A stretch of DNA of 64,000 nt from Calonectria ilicicola (lineage: Eukaryota > Ascomycota > Sordariomycetes > Hypocreales > Nectriaceae), in NCBI GenBank assembly GCA_020809705.1, contig CP085825.1, forward strand, positions 2,046,001 to 2,110,000, given 5' to 3'. The translations under genes and the position numbers were made by a program. The notes beneath the pieces are model-generated. The model searched no databases. It saw only the letters and a program-made list of their open reading frames with translations, and was not told the DNA's origin. Shown piece after piece: positions 10,433 through 21,668 of this stretch (position 1 is its first letter; each line of letters opens with the position of its first letter).

Positions 10433-11898
10433 TCATGATAAATCCAACAAGCGCATAATGTCAGCTTTGCTGGCCTCTAGTGTTCCCATCATCTTCTCCA
10501 CTGCAGGCGGGCTGGAATACCAGACACCGATGCACATGAAAAGTGAAACGAAGCCGAATGACAGAATGACCATCTTGAGACCGCCAGTTGGGACCTTGCC
10601 GCAGGTGGGGGGGTTGATCTCGCAGACCTCACCAGCCCACTCCCGGAATGAGGCCCACTGCCGTGAAAGCTCCTCGCGTCCCACAGAGTAGACAACCAGA
10701 CCAAACAGGGCAATGCCGTAGCCGACGGCCTGGAGCATGGAGATGTGAGTCCCCCAGATGATGACGGAGGCAGCAACAAGGATGATGCTCTTCAAAATGC
10801 CGCTGAGGGACATGACGAGTCCGGAAGTCTTGCCGATCTACAAATCCGAAGCTGTTAGCATTGATGATTTTAAAAATTCGTAGCATTGTGGGTGTACATA
10901 CCAAGAAAACGCTAGCGACGTTGAGGAAGAAGGCCACAAAAGCGTTAAGGAAGAGGATTCCATATCCAACCTTCTCGACGGCAGCCCACTCAAACTCACC
11001 ACCTTCGCACATGAAGGCGAAGAAGAGGTTGATGACGGTGCCAACGGGAGCAAAGTAGTAGAGGCTGACGAGGGGATCCATCTGCACTCCCTCACCCTTG
11101 AGCATGACCTGGATCATGACGAGGCGGGCAGCCTCGCAAAGGGTACCGGCAAGCTGGATGAAGAGTCCCATCCAAGAGAAGGCAATCTCTCCAAGACTGG
11201 CAAGGGCGACACCAAAGACAATGACCATGATGTTTCCAAAGGTGTTCCAGTCAGGTCTCATGACACGTGAGGCCCAAGAAATGAGGAGCACCATGACGGG
11301 GGCTGTGGCCTTGAGCATCTGGATGAAAGCGACGGAAAGGTAGAGGTAGACGATGTTGGCGAGGATGAGCGAGGCGGAGAGTAGGAAGCCTAGGGGGACG
11401 ATTGTTCGGAAGAATAAACGTTTTGTGAGGGGGACCTTGTGTCGGCCATCGAGAAGAGAGGTGGTGTGGGCGAGGAGTTGTGTGGCGAGGGTAGCAAACA
11501 TGAGATGCCATGTTGTGAGGATGATAGCTGATGAGGCTTGTTAGTATGCTTGTCTTACTTGGGTCAAGAGACTTATGCATGAAGAATTAACGTACGAAAT
11601 CCTAAAGTTAAGGTTAGCAATAGGCCTAGAATTAGACATGTTCAAAGGGCAAAAAAAAAAAAACATACGGAATCCAGCGCTGTCTAGTAACCACTTGTTG
11701 AAGAGAATTGTGGCTGTGGAGAAGAACATCCAGTTGCTGGAGGGGTTGCGGGTTAGCGGTTGGCGGGGAAGATGGTGGTGTCGTCGTCTCTACTCACGCG
11801 ATGAATAGAGAGGCTTGGAGCTTGGCGCGGGCGGGGGAGGTGGTGGGTTGCTTCTCGGCACCGGGCGCATTGCCCTCCTCAAGTTTCACGGCGCCCAT
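10433..11898 (-). CDS. TPT/DUF250-type nucleotide-sugar or triose-phosphate transporter, 401 aa
   Basis: Five exons on the minus strand: 11798-11898, 11669-11736, 11596-11601, 10902-11527, 10433-10837. The third is only 6 nt (GATTTC) but is required: it sits between a TTTAG acceptor and a GTACGT donor and restores the family sequence GFRFPIILTTWH. The spliced product has about ten hydrophobic segments and the TPT-family marks ILFNKWLL, TTWHLMFATLATQ, LKATAPVMVLLISW and the C-terminal KTSGLVMSLSG...GYGIALFG. This drug/metabolite-transporter superfamily moves nucleotide sugars or phosphorylated C3-C6 compounds across Golgi, ER or plastid membranes. In fungi most members are Golgi/ER, and the cargo of this clade is undetermined. 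The start MGAVKLEEG gives a short hydrophilic N-tail, as usual. Confidence 0.87.
11596..11601 (-). other. 6-nt microexon of the TPT-type transporter
   Basis: On the minus strand the order is ...ACTTTAG, GATTTC, GTACGT... The six bases supply the last two bases of one codon, a Phe codon, and the first base of the next. Skipping the microexon would keep the frame but remove Arg-Phe from a conserved segment. Both flanking introns are about 67 nt. Confidence 0.75.
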
Positions 11899-13578
11899 TG
11901 TGTGCAAATTATTATTCGTAGTTTCGGCGAAGAAGAAGAATAAGCTGATTGTTGTTTGTTCTCGTGCGAATTATTATAGAGATGGTGTCGCTGGCGTCGT
12001 GGGAGTCGCGGAAGAGAGAGTGGGTGCGGATTAAGGGAGGGAAGGCGGCCAACGGAAAAAGTAAATAAAAACAACAGATAAAGATCGTCTAGTCAAGATG
12101 ATTAATAGGGAGGAAGAGACCGGATTGTATAAGGGATCAGACGGAACGAATGACAAGTCTGATTTTTCGGAAGATGTGAGCCGAGAGAGCGCCACCGACG
12201 TCGCACCAATGTTGAAGGATATTGAGGCGATGGTGCAGAGTCAGTCACGGCGTTGGTTGGTTGTATATGTATGTGTATGTATAATTAGGCCACGGCCATA
12301 GCCACGGACAGGCCGGCGCTCGCTCGCTGGCTCGCTCTTGGGCCTCCCTCTCAGAATGAAAAAGGCCGACTCTAAGTTTACTGGGCCCCTGGGCGATCCA
12401 ACGGGCGGGATTCTCAGTGGGAGTGATGGGAGTGGGCGGGATGCGCAGCGGCACGGGGCAGCAGCAGGAATACGAGGGAGCAGATGGCCCTGACCAATTT
12501 CGCTCCTCGTATTCCCACCTTGTGCGCGGAATGGGAATGGGGGAATGGGCATGGGGACGGTAACTATGGGACGGGTATGAGCTGCTGCGGACTACAATAG
12601 TTCTCTCCTAGATGCCTGCGGCGCGGATCGAGCTGCCGAGAAGTGTCTCCTAAACAAGCAACAAGTCTCCAGATGGTCTCCAGATGGTCCCGAACCGGCC
12701 CTTGGTCGTCTCTAGAGGCGTTTCACGTGCGGAAGACGGCATTGAGAGTTTTACGCAGTCGCCAATCGGCGGCCAATGACGTCGCGATCCAGCGCCCCAC
12801 CCGCGTTCTGGGCCTTTGTTGCTTGGGTTGACTGTTGGCTAGCGCCCGAGCGCCCTGCGGCGGAGTCGCGGCCGAAAGCAGTTAAAACACTAGGTAAAAT
12901 TACGGTGCGACCAATGAATGCCGAGATGCCGTTCCTCCACAGCCCTCTCCAGTCCACTCCAGGCCGCCTGGCAGTCCCTCGCCTCGGATGCAAGGGGCCG
13001 ACAGGGCACGACAGGCAGGGCACGACAGGGCACCGCAGAGCACCGCAGGGCAAGACAGACGGACAGGGTTCCTCTCTTGTCGCCGCAGTATCGCTTATTG
13101 GGTCAATCGTAATAACGAAGCCTCCGTCCCAATGCACCATGCCAATCATGCCCTCCGAATGACAAGACCGCAATCGGGAACCGTGCTCTTGGCCTTCTTG
13201 TCCCGATGCCTTGTTACGCTCAGTCGAATTGAAATTCTTCCGCGAGAGAAGAAACGCCACACCTTCTAGAAACCCAAAAGCCCGCAGCCTCGCTGCACGA
13301 CGTAATTCAAGTGCCAAGAACCTACACAGCCATTCGGCCCCCCCGGTGTTTGACGTGCGACAGGGCTCCACGCTTGTCCCCCTTCATGCTATGTAAAGAG
13401 TCAAAAGAAGTCCATCGACCCGGCAATAGAAGGAGAAATGAGAGCTTGGGCCCAGAGAGAAGATTTCCAAAAAATCAAAAAAGTACACTTGATTACGATT
13501 AGAGTTCCTCCCATAAGCCCATCTTCCAGAAAAGATCATCGACCAACACCACAAAAACCCTATAAAAGCTTTGACACA
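11899..13578. promoter_or_regulatory. Divergent intergenic region between transporter and GNAT gene
   Basis: About 1.7 kb between divergently transcribed genes. It contains AG-rich leader sequence, a short duplicated GTCTCCAGATG near 12665 and a 10-nt tandem repeat (13004-13057). A 206-codon minus frame (12751-13371) has no family motif and biased composition; I do not call it. Probably promoters and long leaders of both genes. Confidence 0.4.
13004..13057. repeat. Degenerate 10-nt tandem repeat
   Basis: Five imperfect copies of GGGCACGACA (starting at 13004, 13018, 13028, 13038 and 13048, with a 4-nt spacer after the first). Non-coding; it lies in the GNAT upstream region. Confidence 0.6.
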
Positions 13579-14446
13579 ATGCAAGCCCTTGTTGCTACGC
13601 CAAAGCACCACCACCACCATGCTACGTTACCGTTCCAAGTTGTGACAGCGGGCCAGCATGACATCCCGGCGCTAGTCGACATCTATGTCGCTGCCTTCAA
13701 GGACGACTTTGACACCACAACCATGACTACAACGCTGCCTGAATGTCCCCGTGAATTCTGGGTCAGGGATCTGCTCACTTACACATCGGACCCCAGCGTT
13801 CACGTGCTCAAGGCCGTCCAGCAAGTCAACGGCTCAGAAGTTATCACAGCTTGGGCCCTATGGACTCTGCGCAGCGACGCCGCATCAGATAGCGACTCGG
13901 ATGAGTCGGACGACGACGACGACGACGTGTGGTGGGCCGATGAGGACGGCTGCGAGGACGATAGTGAGGATGAGGATGAAGATGAAACATTCCTTCGGCC
14001 AAAGCCGTCAGCGCTAATACGCTGCAATTGGGATGAGGAATCACCAACATCGCCAACAATGATAAACAAGGCTTCCATTGAGAGAAAACCGCACATGTGT
14101 AAGCAAAGAACCAACCTCGCCCGTTCCTTCCCCCTTTTCGCTTATCTAGGCCAAGACTCTAACATCTTTGTCAGATCTCGAGGTCATCGCCACGTCCCCA
14201 GAGGATCAGCGACGGGGGGCAGAAACCTTCCTCCTGGAGCACGTATTGATAGAGGCAGACGAGCTAGGGCTGGAGGTGCACACGGAGGCGACCTCATTAA
14301 CAGCTCCCCTGTACCGTGGGTTTGGGTTCGAGGACAGGGGTTGCATTGGGCTTTCATCTAAGGCTGGGCTTGATCACCTCATAATGGGAAGAATCCCAGA
14401 TACCCACCAGCGGTTAAAGCATGGAGTGGGCCAGAAATATTATTAA
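13579..14446 (+). CDS. GNAT-family N-acetyltransferase with acidic insert, 263 aa
   Basis: Two exons, 13579-14098 and 14175-14446. The splice joins HM to YLEVIATSPEDQRRGAE, the beta4/alpha3 acetyl-CoA pyrophosphate loop (consensus Q/RxxGxG/A). The C-terminus has the beta5-beta6 pattern LEVHTEATSLTAPLYRGFGF. The N-terminal part matches fungal GNATs (AFKDDF, then ITAWALW). Two oddities are present: five His codons near residue 10, and an acidic run of Asp/Glu/Ser (about residues 95-135) inserted in the acceptor-substrate region before the intron. Small-molecule or protein N-acetylation with acetyl-CoA is expected, substrate unknown. The start at 13579 is the first ATG giving the family N-terminus; an upstream in-frame ATG at 13438 adds non-conserved residues. 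Confidence 0.8.
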
Positions 14447-14819
14447 CCTTTCCAACCCTAGCCAGGAAAGAAAGATCTAATTTAATACCAGCAGACTTGG
14501 TCTGGATTGTTCTAATCTCAAATACCACCTCGTATTCACAAGGCGTCCCACAAGGCAGCTGCCCACCCCAGAAATTCCCTTCTGGTACAAGATGAAACCC
14601 CCAATTTTAAGGTTAAGTATTGGTCTCCCTAAAAAAAGACAAAAAGGCCGTCGGCAGTTATTGTCAACATAGAATAGACGAGAGATAGTGCGTGCACATG
14701 ACTTGAAGCATCGTGATCACATTCCATTCCCGTCTCCCATTAGCCAGGAACCAATTCTAGCTCAGATTAAAACTTAAAGGGTATATTTTATCGTTCGTTC
14801 ATCGCTAAAAGTAGCCAAT
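14447..14819. other. Convergent 3' intergenic region
   Basis: About 370 bases between the 3' ends of the GNAT gene and the minus-strand Zn2Cys6 gene. AT-rich; it should contain both poly(A) sites. Nothing else seen. Confidence 0.35.
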
Positions 14820-16636
14820 TTAATACGTAACGCCTTTCACGCCATGCCAAAAACACTCGACTCCCTCCTCCGCCAGTGATAAGATACCCTTGGGCGCCTT
14901 AAATTGTGAAAATCGAAATGATGAGATCAATGTGGCCAATTGCGGCACTTTCCAAGGTATGATGTCCCAAGGAATAAGGTTCTGTTCTCTGGCCATGACC
15001 AGAGACTCGAGCAGGTCTGCGATCTCCTGGCTGTCCCAGATGCCCTCTCGCCTCCTTATTGACCGGAGCAGAGCGACGCATCTGCGCTGAATGCTAGTGT
15101 CGCTGCACGACGTGCAGATCAGCATCATGGCCGGCATCAGATTTGCGTCAAAGGCGAAAACAGGCGCCGACTCGAAAGCCCCCAGCGCCACTTGGAGCTC
15201 GGCCCTCCGCAAAATCTCGTCGGCCGCCTCGGGTGGCAAATCGTCTTCAAAACTCCGAAGATCCAACAGCGCCGCCCAGATGGCCTGTTCCGTCGATAGG
15301 GTCATGACTCGATACTGGTCTTGCTTCGGGAGGGCTTTGAGGTTGCATTGGCTCTTGAAAAGGTTAAAACGGTCGCTCCAGTTGTAATAAAGAGGAGCCA
15401 CCGAGTCCATATAGACCTTCTCGTTCGGTATCTCAGGATCGGATTCCGGTGACCCGGTCTTGTTGGGCTGTGGTGGAGAGGTCCAGCGCTCTGGCTCTGC
15501 AATATACACCCTTGCGCTCCATTCCGTTTCGATTTGAAACAGGGATGTCGCCGCTGCGGAAACGGAATCGAAAGGCGTGGTCGGGTGCTGCACTTGTAGT
15601 TGCGGGGTCGAGTAAAAGTACAGCTGGGGAATGACATCGGCCCCGAGGTAAATCGCCACGTCTTGTCCCAGCCTGATTAGCATAGCAGCGATGTCGTCGA
15701 AGAATTTATTCCTCTCCTTGGTGTCCTCCCGCGGGGAACCATCCGATAATGGGCTCTCGGCGGAGAGCTGCCGCAGTGATGTGAGGAGCGCGCAACCCGA
15801 CTGCAGGTGGCGCAGAGCTTCGGCGTAGCGGCCGAGAAGCGTCTCCACGCAGATGAATATCACACAGCACGTCAGAATGACCTCCATGTTCGAATTTGAA
15901 GGCGTGCGCGTGAAGGATTTGATGTGGTGGATGGCCTGGTTGTACTGCTGGATCGATATCTCCTCGAGGGCCTGGAAGACTGGGGAGCCGCCAGCTAACG
16001 CCAGCTCTTGGGATTTGAAGCGCTTATGTGCACCTCCGAGGGCGCAGATGGCATATTTTATGGGTTCGACAGCGTGCCCAAGAGGCAACGCATGCACATA
16101 CCAGAATTCGGTTGGTGTTAGGGCTGTTCCCAGGTCCTGGATGGTGCATGTTCTGAAGTGGTGAAAGAGGTCGATTTCTGTCGGTAGGCGTGAAATGTCT
16201 GGAACCAGGCCCGGAGGCACACACGCAGAGGCGGGTGCACCATCTTTACGTCTAATTGTTAGGTCATGCCACTCCTGGGGCGAGAGATCGCTCCTCTTGT
16301 TCTTGTTCTTGCGGCCAAGAACAACCTCGTAGCCGTCACACACATGTCCGTCCTTTTCGCAGCGGCGGCAGTGCGGCTTGCCCTCGTCGCACTTGAGATG
16401 GCGGATCCTGTAGAGGCCGATAAGCAGGAAGCAACAAATTGTCTTGGGGTCAGGTACACACGAACTTGCTGCATCACTCCCGGGTTAGCAGACATCCTCT
16501 CTGATCAGCAGACTTGACGGGGTCTGGCGAACCATGTTTTGCAGCCGGTCCTTACCCTGGGGGCCTTTGCTCTTGTCCACTTCTTGGGCTTTTCGCTGGG
16601 CGTTGGCGACATTCTTCCGACTGGCGGGTTTGTCAT
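14820..16636 (-). CDS. Zn2Cys6 fungal transcription factor, 564 aa, probable 3-nt microexon
   Basis: The large exon 14820-16407 carries the second half of a Zn2Cys6 cluster (KCDEGKPHCRRC, then VCDGY) and a fungal-specific regulatory domain with LPTEIDLFHHF and ALGGAHKRF. The first half (VRTGCKT plus TG) lies in exon 16533-16636. Joining the two directly gives CKT-W-IRHLKC and loses a zinc ligand. Inserting a 3-nt exon CAA (16466-16468), flanked by an AG acceptor with an upstream CTAAC branch site and by a GT donor, gives exactly CKTCKIRHLKC with all six Cys. The total is then 1695 nt in frame. Such proteins bind CGG-containing DNA in the nucleus. An in-frame ATG at 16663 is an alternative start. 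Target genes are unknown; the DJ-1 and MFS genes follow. Confidence 0.82.
16466..16468 (-). other. Probable 3-nt microexon in the zinc cluster
   Basis: On the minus strand GATGCAG is followed by CAA and then GTTCGT. The bases complete a Cys codon (TG+C) and start a Lys codon (AA+G). The 64-nt intron before it has a TGCTAAC branch site about 18 nt from the acceptor. Without it the second zinc-ligand Cys is missing. Confidence 0.55.
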
Positions 16637-17415
16637 GATGGTATCGAGATGCCGTATGGGCATGGCCAATATTTCTTTATAATGAAACGCTCACCGTCAT
16701 GGATCCTCCCCAGTAGTTGCATAACGGGCCCGTTGCCGCTTAGCCAGCCCCAGTGAGGCTGTGCTCGACTCGCCTGTGTGCAATGGCCCTGGCCGTCCCG
16801 TTCTGGCACGTCGAGTAGGTTAAATCCCGCCGCAGTAGTGCCAGCTCTGGGGCACTTTTGTGTGTGACCTGGCGAGCCTACGCTCGGTTATGCGGCAGGC
16901 CCAGGCGGGCTTCTGGCCGGATCAGCAGTGAAATAGAGGAGGCCGCGGCCATCATCCACGGGGTCCACGGGACCCGGCGCCCGGAGCTTCGTCATTGAAG
17001 TCCGGCGTCCCACCCACTTTTTGTGTCCACCTCGCCGTGGTCGGCTTCTCGCGATGCTCGATTAGCGATGAGCAGTGATGGCTACAAGTCGCGGTACTAC
17101 GCGTCACTGCTCATCCGACGAGCTCCGCATCGTCGACATGTTCGGGAATCTCACAACGCTCGACGCCAACCCCACCCACACCCAACAACGAGGCAGCCAC
17201 AGCAGGGATAACGGGGATGCCGCAGCCTCACTACTCCAAGACCAGCATGGGGCGAGCGGGCGGTTGGAAATCGGGAAAACAAGGTACTGCGCCGGCTCAA
17301 AACAGTGTTTCTAGACGATGGAACGCACATGGGTATCGTGCGCCACAAGATCCATGGGAGCATCTAGAAAGGGGCAGCATGATATTTTTTGCATTCGGGC
17401 GGTAAAATTAGCCTT
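16637..17415. promoter_or_regulatory. Upstream region of the Zn2Cys6 gene
   Basis: About 780 GC-rich bases between the regulator start and the 3' end of the DJ-1-like gene. No coding signal. Presumed promoter and leader of the regulator. Confidence 0.35.
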
Positions 17416-18523
17416 TTATTGTGAAAAACTCTTGACCATGTTGATCATGATCCGTGCCATCTCCTCAGCATCGCCCGGGAATCTAGCACTAACATAGTTG
17501 TACTGTGCATCCTCCACCACAAATCTAGCGCGAGTTGGAGCATTTGTCAGAGTCTTGGCAAAAAAGACGAATGAACAAAAGAAGCTAGAGGGGTAAAAAA
17601 AAACACGCTTCAAACGGAAAAGAAAACGAGAAAAAGAAAGAAAAAAAAAAAAGGAAAAGGGCACAATCTTACGGACGCATTCCGATGCTTGACTTATATT
17701 GACTCTTTGGCTCATTCAAGCACTTCTTGATCTGCACGGTTGTTAGTTAGCCTCTATCCTACACACGAGGGACGGCCTGTCCCGGGTCGACTCACCGAAT
17801 CCTCCAGATTTTCCGAGCCGTACCCGTACGTCTTGTAGTAGTCACCCCAGAACATCCTTGTGCCCCAAAAAGCAATCTGCTCAAACCGGGTGGGCAACGT
17901 GGTTGTGGAGCAATCACTCAACACGCTCTTCCCGTCGGCGCGCTTAGCATTAGCCAAAGCCAAGACGCCATGACAGATGGCGCCTACAGCTTTGGTAGCT
18001 CCCGGTCGACGCGTCTCGGGGAAATAGCTTGCCAAGAGCGCATGGACAGTGGCGGAGTCGAGCAGCTGCTTCATCCCCTTTTCGTGCCCACCGGGGAGGA
18101 AAACGAGGGCAAAAGAATCGAGCGAGAAAGTGGCCGAGGACCACGCAAGCGGGTGCTGCCACGCTTCTGTTGCCGTCAAGGTAGTATAGTCTCGTACGAC
18201 GGACATCTTGGCACCCTATACATCCAGCTCAATTAGTCATTGAGGCGCAGCCGAGGGCAAGGCACTTTTTGATCATACAGCCAGTTTCTGACCAAAGCCC
18301 TCGGTCAAGCGCTTGTCGCACTCTGGAACCTTGCCATTCTCGGTTGCGAATTGCACGTCAAAGCCAGCCTTGCCGAGCTCAACCGCGGGAACGGTAACTT
18401 CTACCCACACATGGTGTTTAGTCCTGTTCTGTCCGTGTTCCAATATCTTCCATACGACTTGACTTTACCTGTGGGGTCGTGACCGTAGTCAGCCATCAGT
18501 ATGAGAACCTTCGGGGTGGCCAT
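17416..18523 (-). CDS. DJ-1/PfpI (HchA-like) family protein, 254 aa
   Basis: Five minus-strand exons: 18469-18523, 18279-18400, 17796-18215, 17673-17731, 17416-17524. The fold begins with KVLILMADYGHDPTEV. The nucleophile-elbow cysteine is in VGAICHGVLAL, preceded by LVFLPGGHEKG, and the C-terminal signature FVVEDAQYNYVSARFPGDAE is intact. The last acceptor must be the CGCTAG at 17525, giving MRPFVVED; the more pyrimidine-rich AG at about 17559 would break the frame. This class I glutamine-amidotransferase-like superfamily includes glyoxalase III, chaperone and isonitrile-hydratase members; typical roles are methylglyoxal or oxidative-stress defence. Starting at MDIH (18535) is equally possible. 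Confidence 0.83.
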
Positions 18524-19215
18524 GTGGATATCCATCTTGCCGAGCGTCTTGGCAAGCCCTACAAGGAAACCCCTAGCTTCAATGCAAGTTGAAAATCTGA
18601 AATCGGATATCGGCAATTGCCCAATCAATTCGCCGACGGGGTATTTCGGCAAGTGGAATTGGATAGAGATCCGCTGTGAGGTTGCTGTGGCGAGGGTTTT
18701 TGAATGGGGACAAATTTCACATAATAGCTCTGATGTCAGGCCCCTGATGAGCTAAACACAGTCAGCGTCACAATCAGCAAAAGGGGCTGCCTAAGGTCTT
18801 ATTCGTCAGCAAGCCACCTTCCCTGCGTTGTGTAGGGTAGCAACTTGGCATAACTGCCGAGCCGATCGTTGATCACATGCAAAGCCGACAACCCAGTAAG
18901 CACTACGAAAGAGCTGGTTTCGTCATTGAAGAAATTTCAAGCTAATTGAATATATGGGAAAGGGTATATTTGTTGTAAACAGGGTTTCACATGTGACGTA
19001 TGTGCTAGGTGCTATTTGCACCCCATACGGCTAGCTAGCTCGGACACCAGTAATGCACTTTTGGCAAGTCATCCCACGCTTCCATGAAACCAAATGGGAT
19101 AAGCTTTGATTCAAAGAATGCCCAAAAACAACAATGTCCGTTTCTAGGTGAAACAGGCAATCATATAATTACTTGATATGGAAATGAAAAAAATTAAATC
19201 TTGGGCTGCGATCGC
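18524..19215. other. Intergenic region between DJ-1-like and MFS genes
   Basis: About 690 bases with the DJ-1-like promoter and the 3' end of the MFS gene. No additional gene detected. Confidence 0.35.
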
Positions 19216-20666
19216 TCATTCCTGAGAGTCACTTCGCTCCTCCGCATCGCCATCATCATCCTTGCTTAGTCCGAAACTTCTGATGACTAACCAAGCAGGA
19301 AACAGGGATACCCCCCAAAGCCCAAAATTGATGTAAGTGCTGCCAATCGAGGCGAAAATGGGGATGGAATTCAACCCATAGCTAAGCGCTTGCCACGCTG
19401 ATTCGGTGCCGCGCAGCAAAGCTGACAACCGAATTGTCTCCTGGGGATTCGACGACAATTGCCCAATAATAAAAAACGCAAAATTGTAGTTGAGCTGGAA
19501 GCCAGCGACGAGGAAAATAAAGACGCCAAATGCCTTGCCAAATCCTTCGTCGCTCCAATCATAGATGGGACTTGTGCGGTGAAACTTGGTGACATTCACG
19601 GTCAGCCAGATCCACCATGCTCCCTGCAGCGCCATTATGACAGCAAATGCCCATCGGGCCCTCTTTTTCAGGGGAACATGATTCTGATCAAGCCAGACAC
19701 CGAGAAGGACGCCCGCAACAACAGCCACAATGCCTGACAGGAACGAGCCCAGAGCTCTTGCTCGTACGCTGAACCACAGGGCGATGTAGGAATAAAACAC
19801 CGACTCTGCATATACGGCCTGACCAATCCAGAGGATCAACAGGAGAAACTCTTTTCTTAGGAAGGTTTTTGTTGTTGCCTTGAGCTCTTTCCATGGGTCT
19901 TGGGAGATTGACAGCTCCACTTGCTTGCCGTCTGCCCGCTGGACCTTGTGCGGACTATTGAGCAGCAACGCCACAAAGGGTCCGCAGCATTGAAGTGCGA
20001 TGAAGATTAGATAGACGTTATACGAGACCTTGCCCGCCTCGCTGCGATCGGCGTTTAAGCCCAAGTTGATGGCGCCTCCCAGAATTTGGCCGAGTCGGGT
20101 CCAGGTGAGCCAGTAAGCGACCAATTTGCCCCTGTTCCTGGGTTCGGGGTAGCTAATGCCGATGGCGGCCTCCGATGCCCAAAATATTCCTGCCGAAATT
20201 CCGCAAAGTGCGGCGCCAAATATGACCATCCATTCCACGCCATAGCGGTTGTTCAGATACAGTCCAGCGCTGTAAGGTGCAAACCCAATGGTCCCCACGA
20301 CCAAGGCCCCTTTGATGCCAATGTACTTGACAATACTGCTTGTGGTCCAGCAAGAAACAATCATCAGGCAAAATGTCAGTGCGTTTCCGGTATTCACAAG
20401 GTAAGGCTTCTGCGCGCCTCCTGCGCCTAGAGAGTTCATCGCTCCCCACAATCCTGGGGCGGCAAAACTACAGATGCCGAGAATGGTCGCATTGAAGATG
20501 GGTGAGCGGTTCCATTTTACTACAAACTTGATTAGTACAGCGCTATCGACATTGAATATTGGAATGTCAACCGACCTGGATGGTTGTAATTTTCAACCGT
20601 TGTTGTCTCCTCTTGCGATATTTCCTTCTGGTCACTCATCGCGATATCATTTGCTGATTTGGTCAT
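19216..20666 (-). CDS. UNC93-like MFS transporter, 464 aa
   Basis: Two exons, 20576-20666 and 19216-20519 (intron 56 nt). The N-tail is hydrophilic, then VKWNRSPIFNATILGICSF leads into about 11-12 hydrophobic segments. Family marks of fungal UNC93/DUF895-like proteins are GLWGAMNSLGAGG, GISAGIFWASEAAIGISYPE, RGKLVAYWLTWTRLGQILGG and the late RGTESAWQALSYGLNS. These are major-facilitator-type membrane proteins of unknown cargo; some fungal members are linked to iron or metabolite transport, but that is not deducible here. The start at 20666 was chosen as the first ATG compatible with the donor; the frame is open further upstream without conservation. Confidence 0.85.
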
Positions 20667-21371
20667 TTGGAGAGTATTGGGAATGTGTCGTAGTGGCCTA
20701 TCAACCGTAGCCCCAGCGCATAGATCGATTATATTCGATGCAAATTTAGCCCAGGGGTTTAATCCCGACTCATGGGTCTGCTGCCGATTTTTTCTTCTTC
20801 TTTTTGAAGATATGTCCACTGTCAGGAATGCAACGGTTGCCCTAGATATTCGCCCGGGACGCCCAACCAGCTCCTTGCAGCATTTATCTCCAAAGGATGC
20901 AATCACGCAATGCATCCCCGGCAATCAAAAATATCAATAGTCACAGTAAACAGCCTTGTCAGAATGCTTCCTATAGGTCAAACCCCGCTGTTTAGATTGC
21001 TCAATTCGTTAGCGAAAGGCGTGATCTGAGGTTGGTTTGCCAAGAAACGCTTATCTCTAACCTTGACTGTTTCTGTACCACCTAAAGCAAGGATTACTGC
21101 AAAGCTACATTGCAATTTTTCGGCTTAGGATATCTGAATTGATCTACCTATAAATTATTATAAGTCGTCCAATACCGATGAAAGATATGGCATGAGGTAA
21201 AGTGAGAGTGCTTTTCTCGGTTGCGAGGGATGATCCCAAGTATATTGAGCTCAATTCTCTCTGTCTTTATAAATTTCGTCGCATCGATGACAAATCGCAT
21301 ATGGTGTTATTGCTTGCGGGAAGTATGGAATAGGAGCCACCAGTGCTGGAAGTTATTGTTGTTAATCGAAC
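20667..21371. promoter_or_regulatory. MFS gene promoter region
   Basis: About 700 AT-rich bases upstream of the MFS start. No gene found. It ends at the flavin-monooxygenase relic. Confidence 0.35.
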
Positions 21372-21668
21372 TCATGATGTGTCTTCAGCGGTCCACTTGT
21401 ATTGGGATCTGGGGTGGTCGCTTATGAGCCTTCCATCGACGTCGAAAGCCTCCCCAGGGAAGTTCTCGCGGGTTGTTCACTCATCTGTTGCCGCGGAATC
21501 CCAGGGTACGCCCCGCGATTCAAGTTCCGGGACTAGATACTTGGCATGACCGTCGAAATTACCAGGGGTAATGGCGTATGAAGTGTTAAATCCATGGATA
21601 TCCGTCTCTCGCACCCAAGTTTCCAAAATATCAGTGACGGTTTTGGCCGACCGCTCGTGCGTGAGCAC
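21372..21668 (-). pseudogene. C-terminal relic of an NtaA/SnaA/DszA-type flavin monooxygenase
   Basis: On the minus strand a frame reads SAKTVTDILETWVRETDIHG, then YAITPGNF and YLVPELESRGVPWD, the typical C-terminal block of FMN-dependent nitrilotriacetate/pristinamycin-synthase/DszA monooxygenases. A TGA at 21477-21479 interrupts it. The same frame continues with TTRENFPGE and DHPRSQYKW, again matching the family tail, until a stop at 21372. Sequence above about 21655 is degenerate with several stops, and the catalytic barrel is missing. It is therefore a decayed fragment rather than a short gene. Its nearest intact neighbours are the MFS and the kinase-like gene. Confidence 0.75.

Noticed and set aside
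12751..13371. 206-codon minus-strand frame
   Set aside because: Composition reflects the GC-rich repeat region, no family motif, and it overlaps the 10-nt tandem repeat.
16343..16407. Reading the 14.8 kb regulator as starting at the GTG near 16343
   Set aside because: That would discard most of an evident zinc cluster; upstream exons with proper splice signals restore it.
17525..17672. Using the AG near 17559 (end of a long pyrimidine tract) as the last acceptor of the DJ-1-like gene
   Set aside because: It introduces an immediate stop; the CGCTAG at 17525 keeps the frame and gives the family sequence RPFVVED.
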